Shown: positions 26,658 to 35,744 of the stretch, piece after piece
How the letters are laid out: every line of letters begins with the position of its first letter
Position numbering within the stretch: the stretch's first letter is position 1
NCBI GenBank assembly: GCA_024644725.1
Contig: JAHEHE010000004.1
Location: forward strand, 1 to 64,000
Reading direction: 5' to 3'
Length of the DNA stretch: 64,000 nt
Source: Flavobacteriaceae bacterium
Lineage (GTDB): Bacteria > Bacteroidota > Bacteroidia > Flavobacteriales > Flavobacteriaceae
The notes under the pieces: model-generated
The model's input: only the letters and a program-made list of their open reading frames with translations
What the model was told of the DNA's origin: nothing
Database searches by the model: none
Made by a program: the position numbers and the translations under genes

Positions 26658-29600
26658 GAAATAAATCTCATCAGGCGCCTGAAAAATATAGTAATACGTT
26701 TTTTTCTGCTGGCCAGTTTCTTCCTGGTCATGTTGAGCGTCCTCCTTTCTTTTTCAGCTGTCCAAACGGGCCTGGCGAGAATTGTGACCAATCGAATCAA
26801 CAGCGCTTACGGGACGGAGATTCATATAGACCGGGTCGATCTTTCCTCGATCAGGAAGGTGAAGCTCAGGTCTGTATTGATTAGGGATCATATGAACGAC
26901 ACGCTAATCTCTGTAGGTGGCATTGAGACTTCCATTTTAAATTACCGAAACCTTTTTAGAACCAATCTGGAATTTGGAGATATTCTCCTCGAGCGAGGTG
27001 TATTCAACTTGAGGACCTACCAGGGAGACTCAACGAACAACCTGAGTTTGTTCGTAAAGAAGTTTAAGAAGGAGAACCCTGACTCGAACAAGACCTTTAG
27101 AATGAAGTCCTCCTCCATCGTCGCCGAGGGAATTGATTTCAATCTATACAATGAGAACAAGAAAGAAGGTCCCATAGTTTTTTATCACAACATTCATGGT
27201 GTTTTCGACAATTTCAATATCGACGGGGCCGATGTGCGAGCAGATATTCGCGACTTGCGAACCGTTGAGGACCACGATGTTGAGGTGTTGAATTTCAGTT
27301 CTCGTTTTCGCTATACCAATACGCGTATGGAGTTCGTCGATACCTGGTTGCGGACCGAGGGTTCAGAGCTAAACGCGGACATTTATTTTGACTACGAAAT
27401 CGGGGATCTGTCTGATTTTACCAATCGCGTGCAGATAAATGCTGATTTTAAACAGGCGGATATCATTCTTTCAGATCTCAAAAAATTCTACGGTCAGTTC
27501 GGTCGCTACGATCGGATTCACTTTTCGGCGAAGGCCAAGGGGACCATCAATGATTTCAAGGTTTCACAGATAAACCTGACCTCAGACAGGAATTCCTCGT
27601 TGCGTGGAAATATCCATATCAAAAATGTGCTGGACAAGGATCGTTTCCTATTGAACGGAGATATTCGGGAGCTGAGTTCCAACTACGATCACCTGGTCAA
27701 TTTGCTGCCGGATCTTTTGGGTGCCAGAATTCCAAAGGCTCTGGAAGACATAGGCTTTTTCTCCAGCTCGGGAAAGGTAAAAGTGACCAAGACTTCTCTG
27801 GACGTGCAACTCAAAACTATTGCAGAGTTGGGTTTGTCGGACGTCGACCTGAGCCTCAATGACATTGACAAGGGCGATCTGGCGACCTATAAAGGGAGCA
27901 TAGAACTTATCGACTTCAAGCTTGGGCGCTTTGTCAATGACAGTTTGATCGGGGAGTTGTCTATGACCGGCGAAGTAGAGGGTCAGGGATTTTCGATAGA
28001 CAATGTAAACATCAATGTCAGGGGGCATATCTCCAAGCATCAGTACAAGGGCTATACCTACTCAAATATCGACATCAACGGGGTTCTTATGGACAAGAGG
28101 TTCGATGGTTATCTTTTTATCAATGATCCGAATCTTCAAATAGAATTCAAAGGGCTTGCCGATCTTTCAGATGAATTTTACCAATTCAATTTCAGCGCTG
28201 ATGTGGCCCATTCGGATTTCAATCGACTCAATCTCTTCACTCGTGATGAAAAAGCTGTTCTGAAAGGTATGATCAACATCGATCTCCAGGGAAGCACAGC
28301 AGATGACATCGAGGGAATTATCAGCTTCAGGAACGCCTCCTATTCAAATGAGAATGATGATTATTTCTTCAAGGATTTCGCCATTAGCTCCTATTTCAAA
28401 GACACCCTGAGGGAAGTGACCGTAAATTCGACAGACATCATCAACGGCTACATACGCGGGGATTTTAAGTTTGGCCAGCTTAAGCGATTGGGGCAGAATT
28501 CCCTTGGTAGCCTTTTTGTAAACTATCAGAAGAAAAAAGTGCTCGAGGGACAATTCCTGGAATTCAGGTTCAATATTTACAACAAGATCGTAGAAGTGTT
28601 TTTTCCAGACCTTATTCTGGGAGCGAACACGATTATCTATGGGGAGGTCAATTCGGATCAGGACATCTTTAAGCTCAATGTGAGGTCCCCCAGGATAGAG
28701 GCCTTTGACTTTTACGTCGACAGGATCAATTTGCAGGTGGACAACAAGAATCCACTGTTCAATACGCTATTGAGTGTGGATGAGCTCGACACAAAGTATT
28801 ATAACCTGTCTCAGATAAACCTGGTCAATGTGATGTTGAATGACACCCTCTTTATGCGAGCAGACATGATCGGGGGCAAGGAGCGCAAGGAACGTTATAA
28901 TTTCAGCGTCTATCATACCTTTAATGAAAAGGGTCAATCGGTGCTCGGTATGAAACGATCCGAACTCTTTTTCAAAGACAACTCCTGGTTTGTGAATCCG
29001 GAGGACAACAATCAGAACAAAATTGTCTATGATCAGGATATTGATACCTATGCCATCGATGATTTCAACCTGATATCCGGAGATCAGGAAATTCACATGG
29101 CCGGGCTCTTAAGTGGCAAGGAATCTCGAAACATTGACGTTAATTTCACCAATGTCAATCTTTTCGACGTGACCCCAACTATGGATAGTGTCCGTGTGGA
29201 TGGAAAGTTGAATGGGAACATTCAGTTGAGGCCCGTCAACGGACAGATCTTACCCATAGCAGAGCTCGTTGTCAATTACTTCAGCATCAACGACGAATAC
29301 TATGGAGATTTCGAATTCAATGCTTCCTCGGATGATAATATCAGAAACTACAGTTTCGGGACTTCTCTGATCAATTCAGGACTTAGGACATTCAGTTCAA
29401 CTGGTGAGATTGACTTCAGCAATTCTGACCCTACGATGTTGGCCAATGTCTACTTTGACAAGTTCAAGATAGGGGCCTTCAGCCCTTTGGGTAAGAACGT
29501 GCTTTCAAATATTCGGGGAATCGCGAGCGGTGAAGTTACCATGTCAGGCATGCTGGCCAATCCCGATATCAATGGGGAAATCCAATTGGAAGAAGCTGGC

Positions 29601-31124
29601 ATAAAGCTACCTTATCTGAATGTGAACTATGATTTTGCAGGAAAATCCATAGTCAAACTTTACGATCACACGTTTGATTTTCAGCGAATCAGTGTCGTGG
29701 ACGACGTAATGGGTACCAAAGGGTGGATTGAAGGAACCATCACTCATGAGCGCTTTAAAAAATGGCTTTTGGATCTCGAGTTGAATACGAATAATCTACT
29801 GGTGCTAAATACTGAAGATGCAGAAGGTGCCTTGTATTACGGTAAGGGCCTTATGTCAGGCCGAACTACCTTGAAAGGTTACACAGATGAGCTCCAAATT
29901 ACTGTTCGCGGAACTACAATGCCCGGAACAGAATTCTATATCCCCCTTGGGAATACAAGCACGGTAAACACCACGAAGCTGATTCATTTTGAGGCTGAGG
30001 AGGAAGAGGTGGACGATGAGAGACGGGGCGAGGTGATTTTTGAGCGTCTCAAGGGTCTTAATTTGAATTTTAACCTGAACGTGACCCGTGATGCCCTGGC
30101 AGAAATTGTGATCGATCGCAATACGGGAAGTTCGCTCAGAGGTCGCGGTGATGGGAATATTCGTCTCAACATTGACACCAATGGGCGATTTGAAATGTTT
30201 GGTAGCCTGACCGTGGACCAGGGGGAATACAAGTTCAGGAACATTGTGAACAAGGACTTTGTGGTCCAACGCGGTGGAACCATAGTTTGGGATGGCAACC
30301 CCTATGATGCCCGACTTGATATCCTGGCGATCAACTATACAAGAGCCAATCCGGCGATTCTTCTCGAAGGCATTGCCAGTTCACGCAAGATAGACGTGGA
30401 ACTTCACACAGGTATAACGGGGCAACTTTCTGCACCCAACTTTGATTTTGACGTGATCATACCCAACGCAAGCTCAAACGTGACCAGTGAGCTCGAATTC
30501 AAGCTCAGGAACGAAGACGACAAGCTCACGCAATTCTTTTCCCTGCTCGCCACCGGGTCCTTTGCCGCCACAGCGAACAACAGGACTAATTTTGACGGCA
30601 ATGCAGCGATTGCAGGAACCATAGCTCAAAAGGCCTCTCAGCTTTTATCCAGTATGCTTGAAAGTGATAATGAAAACTTCCAGGTCGGCGTGACCTATGA
30701 CATTGGGACCGACAATTCGGTACAGGACGTCACTACTGACGATCAATTGGGTCTGGAGGTGTCTGGGCGTATTGCGGATAAGGTCGTGGTGAGCGGAAAA
30801 GTTGGGGTACCGGTTGGATCCAATACGAATTCCAGTATTATTGGGGAGGTGGAAGTTCGTGTCCCTTTGAATGAACCGGAAACTCTGTGGGGCAAAGTCT
30901 ACAATCGTCAGAATGAGATACAGTTTGATGTCATCGAAGGCCAGGGTTACACCCAGGGCGTGGGTATATCCTATAGTTTTGATTTCAACAACGGAGGAGA
31001 GTTCCTGGAGAAACTGGGGCTGAAGCGAACAGAGGAGGAAAAATTATTGACACGGGATCAGCTTGACAGCCTGAAGCAGGAAAAGAAAATGCTCAGGAAA
31101 GAAGACAAGGACAAATCTCCTTAA
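26655..31124 (+). CDS. tamB: TamB/AsmA-like translocation and assembly module protein (DUF490)
   Basis: This giant of roughly 1490 residues is anchored by one N-terminal helix (NIVIRFFLLASFFLVMLSV) and forms a long periplasmic beta-helical groove, thought to carry lipids or assist outer-membrane protein assembly. The C-terminal DUF490/TamB domain includes YKFRNIVNKDFVVQRGGTI and LTQFFSLLATGSFAAT. The Lys-rich end (KEDKDKSP) is a Bacteroidota feature. The start is unclear. The open frame reaches back to 26403 over tsaD, but no ATG, GTG or TTG is in frame between the end of that overlap and ATG 26727, which would cut the membrane helix in half. A non-standard start near 26655-26690 is likely, so the left coordinate is approximate. 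Confidence 0.85.
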   Translation, partial: LEINLIRRLKNIVIRFFLLASFFLVMLSVLLSFSAVQTGLARIVTNRINSAYGTEIHIDRVDLSSIRKVKLRSVLIRDHMNDTLISVGGIETSILNYRNLFRTNLEFGDILLERGVFNLRTYQGDSTNNLSLFVKKFKKENPDSNKTFRMKSSSIVAEGIDFNLYNENKKEGPIVFYHNIHGVFDNFNIDGADVRADIRDLRTVEDHDVEVLNFSSRFRYTNTRMEFVDTWLRTEGSELNADIYFDYEIGDLSDFTNRVQINADFKQADIILSDLKKFYGQFGRYDRIHFSAKAKGTINDFKVSQINLTSDRNSSLRGNIHIKNVLDKDRFLLNGDIRELSSNYDHLVNLLPDLLGARIPKALEDIGFFSSSGKVKVTKTSLDVQLKTIAELGLSDVDLSLNDIDKGDLATYKGSIELIDFKLGRFVNDSLIGELSMTGEVEGQGFSIDNVNINVRGHISKHQYKGYTYSNIDINGVLMDKRFDGYLFINDPNLQIEFKGLADLSDEFYQFNFSADVAHSDFNRLNLFTRDEKAVLKGMINIDLQGSTADDIEGIISFRNASYSNENDDYFFKDFAISSYFKDTLREVTVNSTDIINGYIRGDFKFGQLKRLGQNSLGSLFVNYQKKKVLEGQFLEFRFNIYNKIVEVFFPDLILGANTIIYGEVNSDQDIFKLNVRSPRIEAFDFYVDRINLQVDNKNPLFNTLLSVDELDTKYYNLSQINLVNVMLNDTLFMRADMIGGKERKERYNFSVYHTFNEKGQSVLGMKRSELFFKDNSWFVNPEDNNQNKIVYDQDIDTYAIDDFNLISGDQEIHMAGLLSGKESRNIDVNFTNVNLFDVTPTMDSVRVDGKLNGNIQLRPVNGQILPIAELVVNYFSINDEYYGDFEFNASSDDNIRNYSFGTSLINSGLRTFSSTGEIDFSNSDPTMLANVYFDKFKIGAFSPLGKNVLSNIRGIASGEVTMSGMLANPDINGEIQLEEAGIKLPYLNVNYDFAGKSIVKLYDHTFDFQRISVVDDVMGTKGWIEGTITHERFKKWLLDLELNTNNLLVLNTEDAEGALYYGKGLMSGRTTLKGYTDELQITVRGTTMPGTEFYIPLGNTSTVNTTKLIHFEAEEEEVDDERRGEVIFERLKGLNLNFNLNVTRDALAEIVIDRNTGSSLRGRGDGNIRLNIDTNGRFEMFGSLTVDQGEYKFRNIVNKDFVVQRGGTIVWDGNPYDARLDILAINYTRANPAILLEGIASSRKIDVELHTGITGQLSAPNFDFDVIIPNASSNVTSELEFKLRNEDDKLTQFFSLLATGSFAATANNRTNFDGNAAIAGTIAQKASQLLSSMLESDNENFQVGVTYDIGTDNSVQDVTTDDQLGLEVSGRIADKVVVSGKVGVPVGSNTNSSIIGEVEVRVPLNEPETLWGKVYNRQNEIQFDVIEGQGYTQGVGISYSFDFNNGGEFLEKLGLKRTEEEKLLTRDQLDSLKQEKKMLRKEDKDKSP

Positions 31125-31254
31125 AGTTTTTTAGTGTATTTTGTCGCGGTTTTCCTGTTTTTTGACGAAAAAGGGAAATCATAATAAATGGATCGCTTAC
31201 TTTTATTTCCGTTTGCGAGTTTAAATTGTAATCAAAACTTCTAATTTATCTGAT

Positions 31255-32565
31255 ATGTCCAAGTCATCCACGTCATCCACGTTGGTTCCGTTAATGATCA
31301 TTGCAGCGCTCTTCTTTATCTTTGGTTTTGTCACCTGGATCAACGGAGCTCTCATCCCATTTATGAAAACCATCAATGAGTTGACAGCTGCCCAGTCTTA
31401 CCTGGTGGCCTCGGCCTCCTATATTTCCTTTGTGGTCATGGCCCTGCCGTCTTCTGCGATTCTCGAAAAAATAGGCTATAGGAAGGGAATGTCCATCGGC
31501 TTGTTCGTCATGGCGATCGGCGCGCTTGTCTTTATCCCGGCAGCAAACGCAAGAATGTATTGGTTGTTTCTTGTAGGAATTTTCATTCAGGGATCCGGAA
31601 TGACTCTGCTTCAAACAGCGGCAAACCCTTATGTGACCATCCTTGGGCCCATCGAAAGTGCGGCAAAAAGGATATCCGTCATGGGAATTGCCAACAAAGT
31701 AGCGGGCGCATTGGGATCATTGATCTTTGGAGCCCTGCTCCTGAGTGGTATCGATGAGGTCAACGAAAAACTATCAACTGTCAGTGGCCCTGAGAAAGAA
31801 GTCTTGCTGGACACAATGGCGAACAGCGTATACGTTCCGTATATAGTAATGGCAGCCGTTCTGGCCCTTCTTGCGATCCTGATACGAAAGGCTCCTTTGC
31901 CACATGTGGAGGCCGAACCCATGAAGGAAACCGATAAGGGCAAAACCGAAAAAACATCTATATTTCAGTTTCCTCAGCTTATTTTAGGAGTCATCACCTT
32001 GTTCATGTATGTTGGTGTTGAAGTGATTGCGGGTGATTCGATCATTGCCTACGGGCTATCTCTCGGCCTTCCGGTGGAACAGGCCAAATGGTTCACCACA
32101 TTTACGCTTTTTGCCATGGTGGGTACTTATGCACTCGGCGTCATCCTGATCCCTAAGGTAATCAGTCAGAAAACAGCCCTGCTGCTGAGCGGGCTTTTGG
32201 GTATTGTACTCAGTTTGGTCATCGTGAACACCTCGGGCTTCACTTCGGTATTGCTCGTGGCCTCACTCGGGATTGCCAATGCACTCGTTTGGCCCGCGGT
32301 TTGGCCCCTCGCATTGGACGGTTTGGGCAAATTCACGAAAACGGCGGCTGCCTTCCTGATCATGGCGATTTCAGGGGGAGCCATCCTTACTCCGCTGTAC
32401 GGTCGCCTGGTTGATTATCTCAATGAGTCCTATCTTTCCAACGGGATGGAAGAGGCCGCGGCCATGTCGCAATCGGCCAACCAGGGCTACTGGATCCTTC
32501 TTCCCGCCTATATTATCATCTTTCTTTATGCGGTGAAGGGGCACAAGATCAAATCCTGGAGTTGA
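31255..32565 (+). CDS. FucP/GluP-type sugar MFS transporter
   Basis: This 436-residue transporter with twelve predicted helices belongs to the fucose/glucose/galactose:proton symporter branch of the major facilitator superfamily. FFIFGFVTWINGALIPFMK in helix 1 is diagnostic, and GSGMTLLQTAANPYVTILG near residue 122 matches the GluP signature. It is followed 26 bases later by a sodium:solute symporter and then murQ, so the substrate may be MurNAc, anhydro-MurNAc or a related amino sugar. The family itself is mostly hexose-specific. Confidence 0.88.
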   Translation: MSKSSTSSTLVPLMIIAALFFIFGFVTWINGALIPFMKTINELTAAQSYLVASASYISFVVMALPSSAILEKIGYRKGMSIGLFVMAIGALVFIPAANARMYWLFLVGIFIQGSGMTLLQTAANPYVTILGPIESAAKRISVMGIANKVAGALGSLIFGALLLSGIDEVNEKLSTVSGPEKEVLLDTMANSVYVPYIVMAAVLALLAILIRKAPLPHVEAEPMKETDKGKTEKTSIFQFPQLILGVITLFMYVGVEVIAGDSIIAYGLSLGLPVEQAKWFTTFTLFAMVGTYALGVILIPKVISQKTALLLSGLLGIVLSLVIVNTSGFTSVLLVASLGIANALVWPAVWPLALDGLGKFTKTAAAFLIMAISGGAILTPLYGRLVDYLNESYLSNGMEEAAAMSQSANQGYWILLPAYIIIFLYAVKGHKIKSWS

Positions 32566-32591
32566 ACCGATTCGGCAAATAAGAAGGAATT

Positions 32592-34049
32592 TTGAGCACA
32601 TATCTCATTTTTGGCATCATCATCGCCTATTTTGGCATCATCATGCTGATTTCATACCTGACCTCCAGGAAGTCCGGTGATGAGTCCTTCTTTACGGGAG
32701 ATCGACAGTCTCCCTGGTTCCTTGTCGCTTTCGGGATGGTCGGTGCAGCCCTATCAGGGGTTACATTTGTTTCTGTCCCCGGGATGGTCGGAAACAACAA
32801 CTTTTACTTTTTCCAATTCATTCTCGGCAATGTAGTGGGCTACCTGTTCATCACCTTTGTGCTGATCCCCCTGTATTACAGGCTCAAACTGGTATCTATC
32901 TACAGCTACTTGAAGGAAAGATTCGGGAATCATACCTATAAAACGGGATCCCTTTACTTTCTGGTTTCTCAGTCGTTCGGGGCCTCTTTGCGACTGTTGC
33001 TCGCTGCCAAGATTCTGCAGTTCGCTTTCTTTGACAAGTTCGGAGTTCCTTTTTTTCTGACCGTGGTGATCATATTGATGCTCGTTTGGCTTTATACGAA
33101 CAAGTCGGGAATCAAGACCATAGTCTGGACCGATACCATGCAAACATTCTTTCTAATTCTCGCCGCTCTGGTGACCATTTATTCTATAACCACTTCGATG
33201 GAGCTTAGCCTTGGGGAATCCGTTAGTCGTGTTACCAGCCATCCCTATTTCAGGGTATTTGAATGGGAGAACAAGTCGGGTAACAATTTCTTCAAGCAAT
33301 TCGTTGCCGGTATACTTATCGCGATCGCCATGATGGGACTCGACCAGAACATGATGCAGAAAACCCTCACATGTAAGAACCGGTGGGATGCTCAGAAGAA
33401 TACTTTGAGCTTCAGCTTGATACTTGCCGTCACGCAATTTCTTTTTCTCGGATTGGGGATTCTTCTGTACATCTATGCCGATTCTGTCGGCGTGCGACTC
33501 CCGGTAGATGAAAACGGGGCCTTTTTAGACACGGATACCCTTTTTCCCGACCTTGCGCTGAACCATCTCGGGTTGATAACCGGCATCAGTTTTTTACTGG
33601 GGATCATAGCAGCATCCTTTTCCAGCGTGGACTCGGCTTTGACGGCGCTAACGACATCCTTCAGCTACGACTTCCTCGATATGTCTTCGAAAACTGGAGA
33701 AGAGCGCAAAAAGATTAAAAACCGGGTGTTATTCGGTTTCTCCGTGGTCGTTTTCGTGATCATTATGGCGTTCTCCGGAAGCCGGGGTGATGTGATCTCC
33801 CTGATTTTCAAAGTGGCCGGCTACACCTATGGCCCTCTTCTCGGTCTCTACCTCATGGGCATGTTCAGTCAGATTTCAGTGAAGGATCGATGGGTTCCTG
33901 CGGTGTGCATACTTGCCCCGGTTCTGACCTACGCCAGCAGCGTCTATTTGAAAAATTCGTTTAATTTTGACTTCGGATTCATAAGCATTGCTGTCAACGC
34001 GGGCTTCACCATGGCAGGACTTTGGATCATTCGAACCAAAAAAAACTAA
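32592..34049 (+). CDS. Sodium:solute symporter (SSS family)
   Basis: This 485-residue protein with about thirteen helices belongs to the SSS family. The start is TTG 32592. SGDESFFTGDRQSPWFLVAFGMVGAALSG is close to sugar and sialic-acid symporters (the region is residues 26-54), and the sodium-site motif SSVDSALTALTTSFSYDF is near 340. The neighbours are the MFS sugar carrier upstream and murQ one base downstream, which suggests uptake of a cell-wall amino sugar such as MurNAc or sialic acid. Having two different transporter families in one small operon is notable. Confidence 0.88.
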   Translation: MSTYLIFGIIIAYFGIIMLISYLTSRKSGDESFFTGDRQSPWFLVAFGMVGAALSGVTFVSVPGMVGNNNFYFFQFILGNVVGYLFITFVLIPLYYRLKLVSIYSYLKERFGNHTYKTGSLYFLVSQSFGASLRLLLAAKILQFAFFDKFGVPFFLTVVIILMLVWLYTNKSGIKTIVWTDTMQTFFLILAALVTIYSITTSMELSLGESVSRVTSHPYFRVFEWENKSGNNFFKQFVAGILIAIAMMGLDQNMMQKTLTCKNRWDAQKNTLSFSLILAVTQFLFLGLGILLYIYADSVGVRLPVDENGAFLDTDTLFPDLALNHLGLITGISFLLGIIAASFSSVDSALTALTTSFSYDFLDMSSKTGEERKKIKNRVLFGFSVVVFVIIMAFSGSRGDVISLIFKVAGYTYGPLLGLYLMGMFSQISVKDRWVPAVCILAPVLTYASSVYLKNSFNFDFGFISIAVNAGFTMAGLWIIRTKKN

Positions 34050-34050
34050 A

Positions 34051-34872
34051 ATGAGCGAAAAATCGGTAACGGAGCAGGCCTCCTATTATGATAACCTCGA
34101 ACATATGAGCGTCCTCGAGCTGCTCAGGAACATGAATCGCGAAGACAAAAAGGTGCCTGAAGCGGTGGGGGATGCCATTCCACAGATCGAGCCCCTTGTC
34201 GAGGAGATCGTCGATCGGTTTGAAAGAGGGGGGCGACTCTTTTACATAGGCGCTGGAACGAGCGGGCGCCTTGGAGTTTTGGATGCTTCAGAATGCCCGC
34301 CCACGTACGGGGTTCCACATGACTGGGTGATCGGCTTGATCGCTGGAGGCGATGGTGCTTTTCGGAAGGCCGTTGAGTTTGCTGAGGACGACATGGAACA
34401 GGCCTGGAAGGATCTTTCCGAGTATAATATCAACACCAATGATGTCCTGGTGGGCATTGCGGCATCGGGTCGAACCCCCTATGTCATAGGTGGTCTGATG
34501 AAAGCCAATGAGAATGGGATTCTTACTGGCTGCATCACCTGCAACAAGGGATCCAAAGTGGCGGAGGTTTCCAAATACCCGATAGAAGTCATTGTCGGCT
34601 CGGAATTCGTTACAGGCAGCACCCGGATGAAATCCGGTACGGCTCAGAAACTGGTTCTGAATATGATCTCCACTTCGGTCATGGTCAAACTGGGCCGGGT
34701 ACGTGGCAATAAAATGGTGGACATGCAATTGACCAACGAGAAGCTCGTCAATAGGGGTACGCTCATGATTGCCAACGAGCTGGGTGTCGACAATGAATTG
34801 GCGAAGAAGCTGCTATTGGAGCATCAGAGTGTCAGGAAGGCCGTCGATGCCTACAGAAGCTCCAGCCAATGA
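34051..34872 (+). CDS. murQ: N-acetylmuramic acid 6-phosphate etherase MurQ
   Basis: MurQ cleaves the lactyl ether of MurNAc-6-phosphate to GlcNAc-6-phosphate and lactate in cell-wall recycling. The ATG at 34051 gives 273 residues, slightly shorter than the 298 of E. coli. The signature GAGTSGRLGVLDASECPPTY is near residues 69-88, followed by the SIS-domain loops AASGRTPYV and TGSTRMKSGTAQK. An earlier in-frame ATG (33988) lies inside the symporter gene. It overlaps aroE by ATGA. No murK/amgK kinase or MurNAc PTS is in view, so the phosphorylation step must be encoded elsewhere. Confidence 0.96.
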   Translation: MSEKSVTEQASYYDNLEHMSVLELLRNMNREDKKVPEAVGDAIPQIEPLVEEIVDRFERGGRLFYIGAGTSGRLGVLDASECPPTYGVPHDWVIGLIAGGDGAFRKAVEFAEDDMEQAWKDLSEYNINTNDVLVGIAASGRTPYVIGGLMKANENGILTGCITCNKGSKVAEVSKYPIEVIVGSEFVTGSTRMKSGTAQKLVLNMISTSVMVKLGRVRGNKMVDMQLTNEKLVNRGTLMIANELGVDNELAKKLLLEHQSVRKAVDAYRSSSQ

Positions 34873-35642
34873 ATCTCTCTACTACACGTGATTCAAAGAA
34901 GAAATTATTCGGCCTTATCGGAAAGGATATTGCCTATTCATTTTCCAGGTCCTATTTTACAGAAAAGTTCCGTGATCTCGGATTGAATGATTACCGCTAC
35001 GTCAACTTTGACCTCCAGAACCTGGATCAGTTCAAGACTGTAGTGGCTCCCCAGCTGGATCATATCGGAGGACTGAACGTTACGATTCCCTACAAGGAGG
35101 AAATCATACCCTATCTGGATGAGGTCGATCCGGAAGCTCTTCAAATCGGCGCGGTCAACACCATCAAGATTCTACCGAAAGGAAAGCTCAAAGGCTTCAA
35201 TACAGATGCTTTTGGCTTCGAAGCTTCCCTGTCGAAGATGCTTGGCCCCAAACATGAAGCAGCACTCATACTTGGCACGGGAGGCGCGTCGAAGGCCGTG
35301 GCCTTTGTCCTCGAGAAGTTGGGCTTGTCCTTTCGTTTTGTGTCGCGGCAAAAATCCGGTGAGGAGTTTTTGACCTATGCGGATCTCGACGAATCGACTC
35401 TGCGATCTCACCTGCTAATTATAAATTGCACACCCCTGGGTACTTTTCCCGAAATCGATAAAAAGCCTGACCTGCCCTATGAGTATCTCGGATCCGACCA
35501 TCTTCTTTTTGACCTGATCTACAATCCGGCAAAGACCGCTTTTCTTCTCGAAGGAGAAAAGAGAGGGGCTAAGATTTTGAATGGCAGCCAAATGCTCGAG
35601 AAGCAGGCCGATCGTGCCTGGGCCATTTGGAATTCCCTGTAA
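34869..35642 (+). CDS. aroE: Shikimate dehydrogenase AroE
   Basis: AroE reduces 3-dehydroshikimate with NADPH in aromatic amino acid synthesis. The 257 residues are the short form usual in Bacteroidota. The substrate-binding motif is NVTIPYKEEI near residue 73 with the catalytic Lys, NTDAFGFEASL is near 109, and the NADP loop GTGGASKAV is near 138. It overlaps murQ by four bases but has no obvious functional link with it; the overlap suggests only co-transcription. Confidence 0.96.
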   Translation: MNLSTTRDSKKKLFGLIGKDIAYSFSRSYFTEKFRDLGLNDYRYVNFDLQNLDQFKTVVAPQLDHIGGLNVTIPYKEEIIPYLDEVDPEALQIGAVNTIKILPKGKLKGFNTDAFGFEASLSKMLGPKHEAALILGTGGASKAVAFVLEKLGLSFRFVSRQKSGEEFLTYADLDESTLRSHLLIINCTPLGTFPEIDKKPDLPYEYLGSDHLLFDLIYNPAKTAFLLEGEKRGAKILNGSQMLEKQADRAWAIWNSL

Positions 35643-35670
35643 ATAAAGGTATCTTATTGTCAACACTGTT

Positions 35671-35700
35671 TTGCGTTTTGAAGGGCTATTAGTATCTTTC
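35671..35700 (+). promoter_or_regulatory. Predicted promoter of the DUF349 gene
   Basis: TTG at 35671-35673, a 19-base spacer and TATCTTTC at 35693-35700 fit the Bacteroidota promoter with one mismatch in the -7 element. The predicted start is about 40 bases before ATG 35745. Confidence 0.5.
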
Positions 35701-35744
35701 GAGACTTTTACAAGTGATATTATTGGAACCTTAAACATGGAATC

